From Aspidiotus rigidus (Eukaryota; Arthropoda; Insecta; Hemiptera; Diaspididae): a stretch of DNA of 64,000 bases. Location: assembly GCA_035079385.1 (NCBI GenBank), contig JAVHKY010000001.1, forward strand, positions 13,478,501 through 13,542,500, given 5' to 3'. This document shows, piece after piece, positions 11,285-23,061 of the stretch (its first letter is position 1; every line of letters begins with the position of its first letter). Below the pieces are notes generated by a model that worked only from the letters and a program-made list of their open reading frames with translations, made no database searches and was not told the origin of the DNA. The position numbers were made by a program, and so were the translations under genes.

Positions 11285-11767
11285 AATAGGTTCCCTGTTA
11301 AAATTTTGACTCTTGGGGTATATATGATGACGATGACGTATGATAGGAGGGGGAATTGGAAACGAAATTTCTGATCTGGATACAACGATGTCCACGAAGA
11401 TTGAAATTTCAATCGTTAAATCCAATATATTTTACATGGGAGTCCAGACTTGCTAATTTGATCGTTGTAAACGGTAAATTGCTACCAGCGGTATCGTTAA
11501 TTGCGATTTCCAAGACATGTACCTCGGACCCCCTCCTGTCATTTATAGCTTAGAGGTCGGAATTCTTCAAGGCCCAGGAACTGCGGAGCTTGCGGGTTCC
11601 CCACAGCCAAATTTTCGACCTCAACTCCAAAAGATCATCACTGTTGTGAGTAGACGCACTAGGTCTGATCGAGAGTTAAAAATTTTCCAATCCCCTCTCC
11701 TATCATATACGGGTCATCGTCACCATAATATAGCTCAAGAGTTGACATTTTGACAGGGAACCTGTTC
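11285..11767. mobile_element. Foldback element with about 75-bp inverted arms and hairpin ends
   Basis: The left arm from 11285 (AATAGGTTCCCTGTTAAAAT then TTTGACTCTTGGGGTATAT) is matched by the reverse complement of about 11690-11767. Similarity runs past GACGATGAC and ATGATAGGAG. The tips themselves are small hairpins (AATAGG-TTC-CCTGTT; ACAGG-GAA-CCTGT). The interior of about 330 bp has no convincing ORF. It is a short non-autonomous element; the tip word is shared with the block at 6929-7780. Confidence 0.8.
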
Positions 11768-12950
11768 CAGGGGGTTATTTTGGAAAATTTGCCGTACGCC
11801 GTGTAGAGTTCAACCAAAACAAAAATGGTCTAAATTTAACATTATTTATAGAAATGGTTCAAGTACTCCTCCTACCATATAAGTATAGCTCGGATTGAAG
11901 TTATAGAAAATTTCCATTTCCGAGGAATATATGATCGAGTCATGATATATGATGGGAGAGGGACTTCGAAAAATTTCGTCCTCTGAGCTATAAATGATAG
12001 GAGGAGGACTTGAGGAAATTTCTACCTTAGAGCTACATACACAAGAAATCGTGAATAACGATACCGCTTGTAGCGATTTACCGTTTATAACGTTCAAATT
12101 GGTAAGTCTCGGCTGCCATGAAAAAAGTATAATTCTTATCGCTATTAACGATATATTGGATTTAACGATTGAAATTTTAATCTTCTTGGACATCGTTATG
12201 TCTCGTTGAGAAATTTTGTCTCTCGAACCTTAATGTATGATAGGACGGAAAAGGACTTGTAAAAATTATTACTTTCAGGCTCTGTACGCTATGAAACAAG
12301 GGACTCAGGAAAAATTGAAAATCTACAAGATTTCAATTTGGATTACCAATACAAAACTAATTCGACCCATAGAACAGGTTTTCTGCGTTCCTCGTTTAAC
12401 TTTGTTAAGGAAACCGCGTCGTTTTTCTATGTATGTACCTTGAACGATCTGATGACACATTGGATCACTGACGTCACGATCTAATGACGTCATTCATAGA
12501 ACGATCCTTAGATCTGCTATGGGGGTGTATTGCAAAAAATTTGCCGTATGCCGTACGGTGTCCGGCAGAAAATCAAAATCGTAAAAATGGTCCAAGTCCA
12601 ACACTCGCCCCCTCCCCCAATTCGGCGGTAAAAATAGTCTAAAAAAGGTCGAAATTCCATCATATATAGCTCGCAGGTCAAAATTTTTCCAAGGCCCTCT
12701 CCTATCATCATCATCAAAGACATTTTTTCGTAGTTATTGACGTTACAAACGTCAAACGCAGACGCACTCACGTACGCGCCCATTTTCTGATGGCGTTGGT
12801 CTGACTATTGATGAAGTGGTGAGGCATTAATTCAGATTCCTAATGGTCTTCATTATATACGCTGCGGTGCCAACACGGGCTCTGGTTGTTGGTCGAATAA
12901 GGAGGACAGCTAAGAACTGAAAATTGTTAATCATGGCAACAGAGTAGTTG
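11768..12950. repeat. Interspersed GAGCTATATATGATAGGAGG repeats
   Basis: No gene seen. The word family GAGCTAT(ATAT)GATAGGAGGGGGACTTGG, usually followed by AAAAATTT, appears in both orientations near 11870-12010, 12230-12260 and 12655-12705. The same words recur at 7035, 34550-34810, 46085-46140 and 62385. GATGACGTCA-like words cluster at 12465-12495. This is decayed repeat sequence. Confidence 0.5.
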
Positions 12951-14716
12951 ATTTCAAGTCGATAAAAAAATTTGGAGAAGTCGACACGAAATCAACTCCA
13001 GATCGTCGTTGATCTGACGTCGATTTGAAGTCAACCAGCGTGCACTATCCGAGTACTACAAATTGATTTGAAATCGACTCCGCAGAGCTGTCGATTGAGG
13101 ACCGATCAGAAATGTGGAGAAGTCGACTCGAAATCGACCTAAAATTATCACAGCAAACAAGTCAAAATAGAGTTGACCCTCTCGATCCGATATCGAGGTC
13201 GATGTAACGATCTACGGGCGCCATTTTGACCAAGCTTTTGAAAGAAAGGTCTATATGTCCTCTATACTTCCTCTGGTCGAATTTTGAGGTGGGAGTGGGT
13301 TGGTTTGTACGGGCTAAGTCTGTGCTGGATTGTTCCAGCCGTAAATTTTTTCTTTTTGGTAGTCTGCTCCCCTCCAGAGCCGCTATTGGGAGAGGGGCTA
13401 CAGGTATACGACCGTTCCCCATCTCTATTTCTGGCTTGAAAACGGGCTGAATACTGAATAGTTCATGCTACGTTTGTACTGCATTGTGTCGTCGAGTTTT
13501 TTGTTTGTGCTACTTTCTTTCCTATTCGAGGGAATGGTGAACATACAATCCTTCCCTCTATCCATTCAATTTTCGGCCTAAAAAATGTCTGAATCGTGTG
13601 TACTACGTTTTTGCTGGATTATGATATCGAGTTTGTCGCTTGTGTTGGTCCCTTTCCCCTTCAATCTTTGGAGAGGTACTGAACAATACAGGACCCAATT
13701 TGGGAAATCAATGGATTTTTGGGATAAAAGTGGATGGAGTCGTTTCTGCTACGCTTATAGCCACTCCTGTTTGTCTCCAGCCCCTCCCCACGAAAATTGA
13801 AGGAGAAATGAACCTGCACAAACGAAGAACCCGATGGTACATCCAGGACAAACTCGACACAAACGACCCTTCCCAATACTCGATCTAGATACGAGGGGAA
13901 GCAATCACAATTCGGCCCCCAAAAGTATCTCTATCTATATATCTTTTTTTTTCCAAGATACAGATTACTCTGCATAAGGTCTCCCCCTCCATCATGAGTA
14001 ATGAAATTGAAGAGCTTCAGGCGAAGATTTTTTGGCCATATTCGACTCCTTTGGGAACATAGTTCCGGAATGTTGAACTCGAACATTCGAACTTTCTCTC
14101 TACCTGCGGTCTAAATATTCGTATTTTATCAGAAACAATTTCCGGTACATTTTGTATGTCTGCCTTTGATATCGGATATTCTGAGAAAGCCTTATCGTGA
14201 GTAATTAATGGCAGAGTGTGAGAGAGAGTGTGTAAATGCGTATTATTTCAACCGACCTAAAAATAACTTACTGCGTAGTTCTGTCTGTAAAAGATTCGAG
14301 AAAAAAAGCCCGCCGAATTTTTTCATTCTCTTTATCGGATTCGTTGTCCCGATTTCGAATATGTAATGCGTATTAGCAAGATTACTTAACATATTACGTC
14401 GTAGTTTTATCTATTACGAGAGCGAAGGATGTTATCAATCGATTTTCAAGCACTAGTACGTTGTAGGTGGTTCATTGAGTACTTCTTATGTAAGATTATA
14501 TTAACCTCGTGCGTAGTACGTAACTTTGCAGTCGTCCTGTAAGGTGCCTCTGAGTAAAAATTACCTGCTCGTTCATCCACATCGTACAATAGAATTTTTT
14601 CTGGAACTGTTACTTGATCCAAGTGTTGGGACAGTCATCCTGTAAGGTGCATTTTGGTACAGTAGAATTTTTCTGTCAAACTGTGACTCGATCCGCAAGT
14701 GTCAAGATTTTTCAAA
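12951..14716. repeat. GTCGA-rich direct repeats, then spacer
   Basis: The phrase GGAGAAGTCGACNCGAAATC occurs at about 12974 and about 13113, within a 260-bp block (12950-13210) full of GTCGATTTGAAGTC-like words. The part 13220-13890 is open in several frames on both strands with no splice or start support. It is GC-richer and may be an old transposon. The last 200 bp should contain the promoter of the gene at 14717. Confidence 0.4.
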
Positions 14717-15249
14717 ATGGAATTGATCAAAATCTCACCTTGGCGTGGTATTTTCATTTTGCTGGTCGCATTGAAGATGGTCCATGGTATGGATAAAAAT
14801 TTCGAATACAACTTCGAATACGCCGTTTTTGTAGAGAAGGGTGAGTCTCAATATTACTATCTTTTTCGTGTGTCGCTTGTTCTTCTCGATGAGCGTATAA
14901 TATTTTTTTTTTAATTTTAGCGGACAATCATACACCTAAAGCGGAAGCGGATGTACATATTTGTCAATTGAACAATGAAGAAATATTGGAAATCTGCAAG
15001 GAAGCCACCAGCGATCCACTTCTTCGGTCTACCAAGGTAGATTTCGTCGAGGGTCCTCCGCCGGGAGAAAAAAAAGTTTACGAATTTACGTTAACCAGTT
15101 ATCGGTATCAGCGTGGACCTCCAATCGTAGAGACGGCTTGCTCGTGCCCAACAAATCCGCTCCTCTATCTTCGCGACACATCTTCTGGAAACGCAATTGA
15201 GGCCTACGTAAGCCTTCGCGAATCCTACTCATTGATAAAATCACGATAA
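14717..15249 (+). CDS. Secreted four-cysteine family, member 2 (complete)
   Basis: A complete two-exon gene of 150 residues. Exon 1 (14717-14840, 124 nt) encodes a signal peptide (basic start, core GIFILLVALKM, likely cut after VHG). The aromatic segment FEYNFEYAVFVEK follows, then a phase-1 donor AAGG|GTGAGT. After an 80-nt intron, exon 2 (14921-15249) starts at TTAATTTTAG. The mature part carries VHICQLNNEEILEICKEA (C-x10-C), a middle segment ending KVYEFTLTSY, and ACSCPTNPLLYLRDTSSG then AYVSLRESY. Exactly four Cys in the mature part predict two disulfides. ATTAAA overlaps the region just after the stop (15259). It is a typical, intact member; secretion is well supported, the role is unknown. 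Confidence 0.9.
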
Positions 15250-16619
15250 TGATCTCACATTAAAGCCAAAGAAAGTGTAACGTATATTGTACATAATGTG
15301 TATTTCTGTAGTTGTATAGTGTAAGTATGTAAAATATTTCCGTAAGTAGGTGATTTTGATAAAATTTGTCTAAATAGTTGAAAAATTTTATCTGAATTCT
15401 GAACTCCAAAATACTCTAGATAGAAAAGCGCCATATTAGATTCACATGAATCAAGAGTCGAGGTCAGGTCGATGAAATGAAGTACCGACAATGCAGGTCA
15501 GTGTATGCTTCCAAAAATATGGTGCTGAACGAAGGACTTATTTTGTTCTGAGTGTTTCAGCGCTTTTCAATACTGTTTCATTTCATTCTAAGCTCTTAAC
15601 AGAATTTGAGAAAGCTCAAAGGTCAAAATTCTGTCAATTCCCTTCTCTCATATAATAGCTGGCTGGTCAATATGTTTTTCAGTTGCCCCCCTCCCTCCCT
15701 CCCTTCAAATATAGAGCTCAAAATTTCTTCAATTCCCTAGAGAAAGTCCAAGAGTCCCGAGAATCACTTTTTCGAAACCCCTCCCCTTTCCTTCGAACCA
15801 CAATTTTGATGGAAATTTCTGTTTCGGACTTTCAGTCTGAAGGTCCTATCGTGAATTTTTCTTCCCATATTTTCTTCTTACACGATTGCTTACGAGAGAA
15901 TTTACAACCACGTTTCATCGATTTTCCCTTCTACTCTGACGATCGCTTCACATATTGGGAAGCTTTAAAAGTGCGATTCATTTTAAACTAAGAAAATAGA
16001 AGATATGAATACACGATTTCTCTAACTATTGATATTTTTACGAATCATCGACGAATTAGAAACTTTGAAGGCAGATTTATTTTTTGACTCCGTCGGTGGA
16101 TGAAGAGTGTCAAAAATATCGTCTATTGCTTTGAAGAAGACCAAGCAACGGAAAATAAATTATATATAGTCAAGATTCACTCCAGATTTAGACAATTGAC
16201 AACCTCACATTTCCACAACATGAAAATGAGGTCAAGTCTCTTGGAAAAGGATTGAAATAATAATTATGATATTCCACCGACTATGGCCACCTCATGACAG
16301 AACTCACAGTCGGACTCGAGGGTACGAAGATACATTAGCCAAATGGGTCGGAGTTATAAAGCAAGAAGACCTAAAACGTGTACCTCGAAGAATCTCGTCA
16401 ACGGTGAAATGATTGTAGGGGAAAATCAGAACCGAAAACTTACGTGTTCCCAATCAGATAGGGGCAATTTTATTGAGTCGCGATCAGGATGTAGAAGACT
16501 ATGACCAAAGTGTAATGACCACCAGAAAACCAGCTTTAACCTTTCATCGTTTAGCAAGGAAGATTGTAAAAGTTATACAGATGGTAAGTTCATCCTAAGC
16601 CTTCAATAACCATCATAAA
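15250..16619. other. Intergenic with decayed repeats
   Basis: Holds the 3' UTR of the preceding gene and a decayed TCATATAATAGCTGGCTGG-type repeat near 15650. The plus-strand ORF at 15683-15991 lacks any support as a gene. Nothing else supported. Confidence 0.4.
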
Positions 16620-17330
16620 TTCTGCCCCGCCCAGCCTATACGGCCAACCTAAATTATACAAGGAAGGTATCCTGTTAAGGCTTACAGTGTCTTACATTTC
16701 GTTCCTCACTCACGAGTTCTCTGAAGTTTCTGGTTTAAGACCTGACGGATAAAAAATATTGACATATACCTTCTGTGTCATTAATTTATGGACCGCTTAG
16801 GTCAATGTGGTCGCCTCCGTCGTTCAGGAAATCCTTCAAAAATTAGCTAGAATTTAGGAATCTGCTTAAGATATGTGTATGTAACAACCTCTGCAATTAT
16901 GATGACTTCTATCGCTTTCCTGACGGAATGCGAATGGGGTCCTCTCTCGTTTTTTTCATGGCAGAATATTTACCTCCCTCCATCCTCTTCAACAGCATAC
17001 GTAGAGTACTGGTATATCTTTGTCTGTGTACATATCGTCTGTCTTTAAACAGGAAAGCGTGACTTACTTAGACTTTCTCAATTTCACAAAAATTCTCTAA
17101 CCCTTGATCAACTTCACCTTGAACGTATGCGGATCCCGGACAAACTCATTAATATTGAGAATGGCTGACACATTTCCCGGATTTTCAGAAAATCCCCCCT
17201 AACTGACATCCTTATTTGTAATTTTCCGCATCACCCACCTCTAGATAAGAACACTGCCTCCTCGAGTATAACCCATAGACTTATCTCCTTACTTCTTTTT
17301 ACTGACGTCTTTGAGAAAGGAGGGAGAACC
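16620..17330 (+). mobile_element. Penelope-like RT fragment (degenerate)
   Basis: Plus-strand frames contain YDDFYRFPDGMRMGSSLV followed by FFMAEYLPP near 16890-16990. This resembles the reverse-transcriptase segment F-x-Q-x-D-G-x-x-M-G-S-P-L and the following helix of Penelope-like elements. Stops and frameshifts interrupt it throughout, so it is a dead copy. It belongs to a subfamily different from the copies at 31 and 50 kb, whose corresponding segment reads EEVGIPIGSPLG. Confidence 0.5.
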
Positions 17331-17535
17331 AACAAGTACACAGTTGAGGTTAGTGATTTCATGATCAACATCCCATATTAAAAAGCTCTCAGATGTACTA
17401 CTCTGCTTTCGGCTCATGAGTAATTCAAGGTGTTACCCCATCATCAGTTGTATCTTTACTGAAAAATTAGGCTTTCAACATTTGCCTTTGCAATCTCCGT
17501 CTACTCCCAGAATTTTCTTCTCTCCATACGGTTTT

Positions 17536-17727
17536 TTACAGGTGTGGCTTTAGATATTCCTTACCGTTGTACTGTTCTTCATTAGAATGTTTGCCAAAGA
17601 GTGATTTCCCATTTTCTTTCTCCCTTGATGATCCGTGCTCCTTTTTCCTAATGTTGAACTTTTTCCCAGTCTCACCAATGTAGATAACTTTATACAGTTT
17701 GCAGCTAAGCTTGTGCACTCCGTTCAA
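17536..17727 (-). mobile_element. Penelope-like GIY-YIG endonuclease fragment
   Basis: The frame reads GVHKLSCKLYKVIYIGETGK and then FNIRKKEH. This corresponds to the GIY-YIG nuclease core (G-[IV]-[YH] ... Y-I-G ... R-x-x-E-H) found at the C-terminus of Penelope-like elements. The first Tyr is His, which probably inactivates it. It is in the opposite orientation to the RT fragment just upstream, so the two belong to separate insertions or an inversion. Confidence 0.65.
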
Positions 17728-17923
17728 ATTTCCCTAACCCTCCTCTTCTGGTTCTTGCACATTCTCTTCACCATGAGCGGGTTGTTATGGATGCCCACAT
17801 TCACATCATAGCCACTGAACGCCTTTGTTGCCTTAATTTCCTATGTAAGGTACTGATCTGAAGTACTTTCTCACTGTGCTATCAAGGGTTTCCTTCTTTG
17901 CTTCCATTTTCCTGAGAATTCCT

Positions 17924-18352
17924 TCAACCACGTCTCAGAGTAGCCATTGGCTGCTGCAATCTGCTAGATTTGATAGTTAGTGGTCGCGAATTCAAACAAG
18001 CCTCAATCGTAGTTGTCTCGTGACGCTCGTACGTGAGAGCAGCACTACCTAACGTTCTTTTTAAATGACGCTTAATTAACTTAACCCCAGACTTCCACAA
18101 ACCATCGATGTGAGGTGTCCAAGCACATATAAATTTCCAGTCACAACTTTGTTCGATGATTTTCCACGTGAATATTTCACCATTTTCACAAAGAAAATTG
18201 TACAGCTCACGAAGTACATCATTTGAACCTAGAAAAGTTTTCCTATTGTCAGACCACACCTGATTTGGAACTCCTCTTCGACTAACAAATCTATTGAACA
18301 CTCCCATGAATGACTCCGCAGTAAAAGTGTACTGATGTATGTTCTGGCGCAC
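17924..18352 (-). mobile_element. BEL/Pao integrase fragment
   Basis: A 142-codon frame contains RGVPNQVWSDNRKTFLGSND, matching the second catalytic Asp region of retroviral-type integrase. It is followed by TPHIDGLWKSGVKLIKRHLK and a NSRPLT segment. In BEL/Pao integrases the corresponding stretch is normally GGLWEAAVK with the catalytic Glu; here the Glu is Lys, so the enzyme would be dead. Zinc finger, first Asp, RT and LTRs are missing. It is a truncated LTR-retrotransposon remnant. Confidence 0.8.
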
Positions 18353-19770
18353 TTGATTTTTCTCTGGCGCGTAATTTACTTTTTCAACATTTCTGACTAC
18401 TCAAGAAATTCTAAAAATCCTCTAGTTTTCAATAGGTACTTAATATGTAGCCATTTTGAAAGCAAATGTGGGTGGTCATCTTACTCTGTTTTGCTCTATT
18501 TTCTCTTCTCTCATGGTTCACAAATTTCAGAACTTTGTATCAAATTTCTATCAATTTTTTAACATTTTAATATTCTTTATCAAATTCAATCATGCAGGAG
18601 GATTTTATTTCCAAGTCATATATTTTATAAAAAATCAAGTTATTTCACATAATTATTCTTCACATACCATACATTGGTAATGATTATATTTATTTTTCAT
18701 GTATCTAGTCTTTTTTGCCCTGGTAACTACAGTTATTATAAATTGTTCTTGTCAAATTAATACTAACTAATTTTATCAACACTAAGTCACATTCTGGACA
18801 ACACATGCTTTCTTTATCAAAAAAATTACTAACTTGTTATAAAATAAATTAGTGATCAACAAATTTATCACAAACATGACAAAATATAATTTTAATTTAT
18901 AAAATGTCTTTAAAATTTTATCTTATTGTTAATTAAAATGTAAGTATAGGTATTTAATATTTCATATTTCTATTTCAATTTTTTATTATTCATTTTAAGA
19001 AACTTGAGAAGATCTAATTGCAATACTAATCTAGATCGAGCCACAGTGATACCTAATTTTCTCATCTCTTCTCTAAAATCATTTTTCAATTGCTTGTTTC
19101 TGATTATTTTTAAATTCCAAACATTTTTCAAAAAACTCCTTCAAATTACCGTCATCATCTTTAGGTGACTCAAGTTCTTCAAGCAACTCATAATTTCTTT
19201 TTAAATATTTATTTACAATTAAATTTTTGTGACATTTTTTTTTTAAACTAAAACATCTTCTTGTTTAATGTTCATATTTTCTGAGTTTGATTTATATTTA
19301 TATGAGAAAAATCTTATCAAATTTATTTTATATGCCTAAATAAAAGTCTACAACGACACTTTTTGTTGATAAAGATGAATTAGATTTTGAGAATATGCGT
19401 CAGCAGAGCAGACTTGTCCTGCGATTTGTACCATATTTTAAAGATCCTGTTGCTAAAACCAGGTCAAATTATTATAAAACATTGATGGAGCCACTTTCTG
19501 ATAAAATTCAACTAATACCTGAAGATATATTAAAAAAAAAATATTGTCAACTGATGATAAATATTATTGCCCATTCAAGTGTTCTATCTAAGTAGAATGG
19601 TTGAAAACAAATAGAAAATCTAAATATGCGCTTGCAGAGCAGGCTTGACCGGCAGATGATTTTGAATCTGATGTTGAAATAAATTATTTACATAATTAAA
19701 AACATTGGCCAATATTTATTTTCTGTATTACCTCATCAGCTTTAGTTTCTGAGTTTCCTCGAATGAATCT

Positions 19771-19807
<37 letters not shown>

Positions 19808-20617
19808 TCATGTACCTATCATATGTTTTATATTTAACTTGTAATAATTCCCTTTTTATTGAGATGTTTCAAATGTTGTGTAAATTTATCTCTAGTTACT
19901 GTATTATAATAACCCCAGGGTAATGTATCAGTTTGTCCATCAACTAAACATCTTTTATCATCGAATAAATTTAATCCTCTTTTGTTCTTCTCAATAGTAT
20001 TTAAATATTATGTACTGTACTTCTTATTATCTTCTGTTTAATAGCCTTAGTCATTTTCTGTGAAAATGACACACGATGGTTACCGGTTTTATTTTGATCG
20101 AAAATACAACTAATGTGTAGAGTGAATAATTGTCATTCAAGCACGAAAAAAATTAAAAACGCAATGATTAGATCAGAAAGGGAAATATTTGCGTGATCGT
20201 GATGACTTTCTTTTAGAGCTGATGCAAGTTTTTCAAGACATCGGTCAGTAGGTCTGTATTGTCATACGAGTAAGGGAGGTACTAAGTACGACTTAATTCG
20301 TATTTACACGAGTAAGATTCAATATCACCCCCGCTTTTGAAACACTCATCTCTCTAAACTTTCTTCATAACTAGTTTGTTAGTTGCCTACTGCGGCGCAG
20401 TTATGCGTACAAAATCTCACGGTTCTTAATCGTCAGTGTTCGAATCTATTCGTTCGTTCCCTCTTATCTGAGATTTTATCATCTTTTCATCTGAGTTTTG
20501 ATGTACACAGTAGTCACAAAGTTCGAGATTTATTATGCCTCACAGATTTTCATTTCCCAATTTTTCCATCTTTATTCATGAATTCGAATTTCAAAATTTC
20601 TATGAAACAAATAAGTC
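18353..20617. other. Very AT-rich stretch with a 33-T run
   Basis: Composition drops to an extreme AT level from 18353 to about 20050, unlike the flanks. A T33 tract lies at 19773-19805. The phrase GCAGAGCAGRCTTGNCC occurs twice (about 19402 and 19636), in ORF-poor sequence. One 66-codon ORF at 19395-19595 is of unknown status. The change begins exactly where the BEL/Pao fragment stops, so this may be an inserted sequence. The last part upstream of 20618 is the promoter region of the next gene. Confidence 0.45.
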
Positions 20618-21199
20618 ATGAGACTTGAAAACGCCTTTCTGGCAATAGTCTTACTCGTTTTATGGTCTACGACGTGCTTAAACCAACCTCAGTATTATGC
20701 TCATAAATACCGACTAGTGTATGGCGTTTACGTTAAAGAAGGTAAGATTTCAGATTCTTCTGAGTTTTGAGGTCGGTCTAAGTTGATGGGGGGGGGGGGG
20801 GAGACGAAAGTCTCAGCAATAATATTTGAATGTTTATCTCCTCTTATTCAAGCGGAGAATCAAACAGAAGTTCCACCAGCAGAGGTTCATATATGCGAAC
20901 TAAAGGATGAAGAAAAATTGCAAATGTGTAAAGAAGCGATGGAATATCCTGAGCCCATCCAACATAAAATTCAATTCGTCGATGGCCAACCAGTCGGAGG
21001 AGTCAAGACGTACGAAGTTAAATTAGGCGGTTGGGCTTATATAGATAAGCCACCCATTAATGTATCCGCGTGTCTATGTCCGACAGACCCTCCTCTCTAC
21101 TTTAGGGATAATTCGAGTGGAATATTTGTAGATACTTATTTTGGTTTTCGACAGGCTTATGGCGAGGTGCCGGATACTTCTCTTCCCGGATTCCGGTGA
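20618..21199 (+). CDS. Secreted four-cysteine family, member 3 (complete)
   Basis: A complete two-exon gene of 156 residues. Exon 1 (20618-20741, 124 nt, the same length as in the gene at 14717) encodes a signal peptide with core AFLAIVLLVLW. The aromatic segment HKYRLVYGVYVKE follows, with a phase-1 donor GAAG|GTAAGA. The 111-nt intron contains a G12-type run. Exon 2 starts at 20853 after TATTCAAG. It carries VHICELKDEEKLQMCKEAM (C-x10-C), KTYEVKLGGW, and ACLCPTDPPLYFRDNSSG followed by YFGFRQAY, then a 13-residue tail. There are four Cys in the mature domain apart from one at the end of the signal peptide. ATTAAA occurs at 21268. It is an intact member. Confidence 0.9.
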
Positions 21200-21760
21200 A
21201 ACTACGAAGTAAAGAGTACCTTCCAGCTGCAATCATTTTTCTTCTATCGTTACGAGTAAGCTTGTAAATTAAAGATAACTTCCTTTAATTAAAGAAATTC
21301 CTGTCTTTCAATTCAAAGACGAGCATTGTGGGATGGACACTTCCACTCTATCGTCCTCCAGACACGGAGTACGCCTCCCTCTTAGTCGATGATTTTTGAA
21401 CAATAATTTGGTAGAGAGACAAGAAATAAAAAAAACCAAAGGGCCGAAACAGATTTGGAAATGCCAGCAAAAAACTAGGCAAGTAAAAGGTCGTTGCCTC
21501 TCATTTCCTTTTTTCGGGTCCGCCACTATTCCAACACGTACTTATTCGTTATCAAAAATTAATATAAAGCGAACAATTAGCTTTTGCAAGCACTAATTTT
21601 TATTGCTCGCGGCAAACCAACGTACCAAGCGAGCAGTGGAAAGTGGCTGATAACGATTCTTATCGTATCGATGTAGAAAGTTGGAAACTGAGTTTTCATG
21701 AGAACGTTGCATTCTCTTGATTACGGTGTTATTCTTCTATCTTCACGAGTACTCATCGCG

Positions 21761-22485
21761 ATGAAACTTCATAGTATTTTCTTCTTTCTCATTTTATTAA
21801 TATCATTTTCAAATATGATTGACGGAGCGTTGTACAAATACAAGTTCACGTATGCTGTTTATATCGAACGAAGTAAAATGTATTTCTATATTAGGTACCA
21901 TAAAGTAGTAAGTTAGAATAATCTAACATTATCATCGATCAACATCACGTTCGTCATTCACTCGGTATCTCCTGTGCTTGCGCAATATTACACTCTTTCT
22001 GCTTCTTCGCTCGACAAAATTCCCATTTCTTTGGTTACATCCTAGAAAAAAAACGGACTGACCTGAAGTGATAAAATGCGGCAATCGTATTAGATTATTA
22101 ATGAATATTCTTCTGTCTGTTTTTCCTATCAGCGCCTCAAAATGAAACACAAACCTTCGACAGTAAAGTACGAATTTGTCGGTTGGAAAAAGAGAAAAAA
22201 CTGGAAATATGCAATGACGCATTACGGGAAGAATTCGCTGTGGAAAATGAAGTCAAGCCCCTCGATTTCAAAATACCCGTATTAAAAGAGTACTTTTACG
22301 AAATCAAGAGAAGTGGTCTCGAGTATGAAAATATGCCGCCTATCAAGACTACAGCTTGTATTTGTCCAACAAACCCACCTCTTTACCTGGAGGACAGCTC
22401 TTCTGGAAAAGAAGTGACTATTTACCTTGTTCTACGAAGTACTTATGCTGACGTTGTGGGTGCATTTCCCGATCAGTACAAGTGA
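21761..22485 (+). CDS. Secreted four-cysteine family, member 4 (complete)
   Basis: A complete gene of 154 residues, 561 bp downstream of the preceding copy. I chose the ATG at 21761 because it gives a 112-nt exon 1 like the copies at 25651 and 35597; an in-frame ATG at 21698 would add 21 residues before the signal core. The signal core is IFFFLILLISF, followed by YKYKFTYAVYIER, with donor CGAA|GTAAAA in phase 1. The intron is 260 nt. Exon 2 (22133-22485) has VRICRLEKEKKLEICNDAL (C-x10-C), YFYEIKRSGL and ACICPTNPPLYLEDSSSG, then YLVLRSTY. It has four cysteines in the mature part. Function is unknown. Confidence 0.88.
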
Positions 22486-23061
22486 ATTTGAAGTACATTC
22501 ATCTTGGCGTGATTTTGAATTTTTTTGTGTATGTCATGATTGTTGTTTCATATGTCCTTAATGATCGAATTTCGTCCTCATGTGATTTTGTTTTGAGTAG
22601 TTGATGGCTTTCTGAGAGGAGTTTACCTTAGAAAACTGTTTTTCCCGTAGATTTTTGAAGGCTAAACGAAGAATTAGAGTAAATGGACGATGTCTCGAAT
22701 CTCATCGCTACAACAAACTATCAGTTTGTAAGTCGATAATATAGCCTATTTAGATGGAACTGGGACTCCACCTCTCTCCCATGATACACAGCTTTACACC
22801 CTTGGACCTCAATTAATTTTGAAACCTACATCATGTAAAATAAGACCTGATGGTTAGGGGAGGTGAGCCTAGGGTTTTCGACCTAAATCATACTTTGAAC
22901 TACACTGAAGAATTTGAAAAATACTGGTCCACCTACTCGATATATACGTGAATGGGACTCGATCGTCAAAGAAAGGGAAGGAAAATCGGTATCGGATGTT
23001 AGCCTTCTGAATCATTTGCTCACATTATTGATTACTTCATAGTTTTCATGAGATATGAAAC
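22486..23061. other. Intergenic, no gene seen
   Basis: 3' flank of the preceding gene. A decayed copy of the ...GGACTCCACCTCTCTCCCAT-type repeat lies near 22765. Nothing else supported. Confidence 0.4.
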
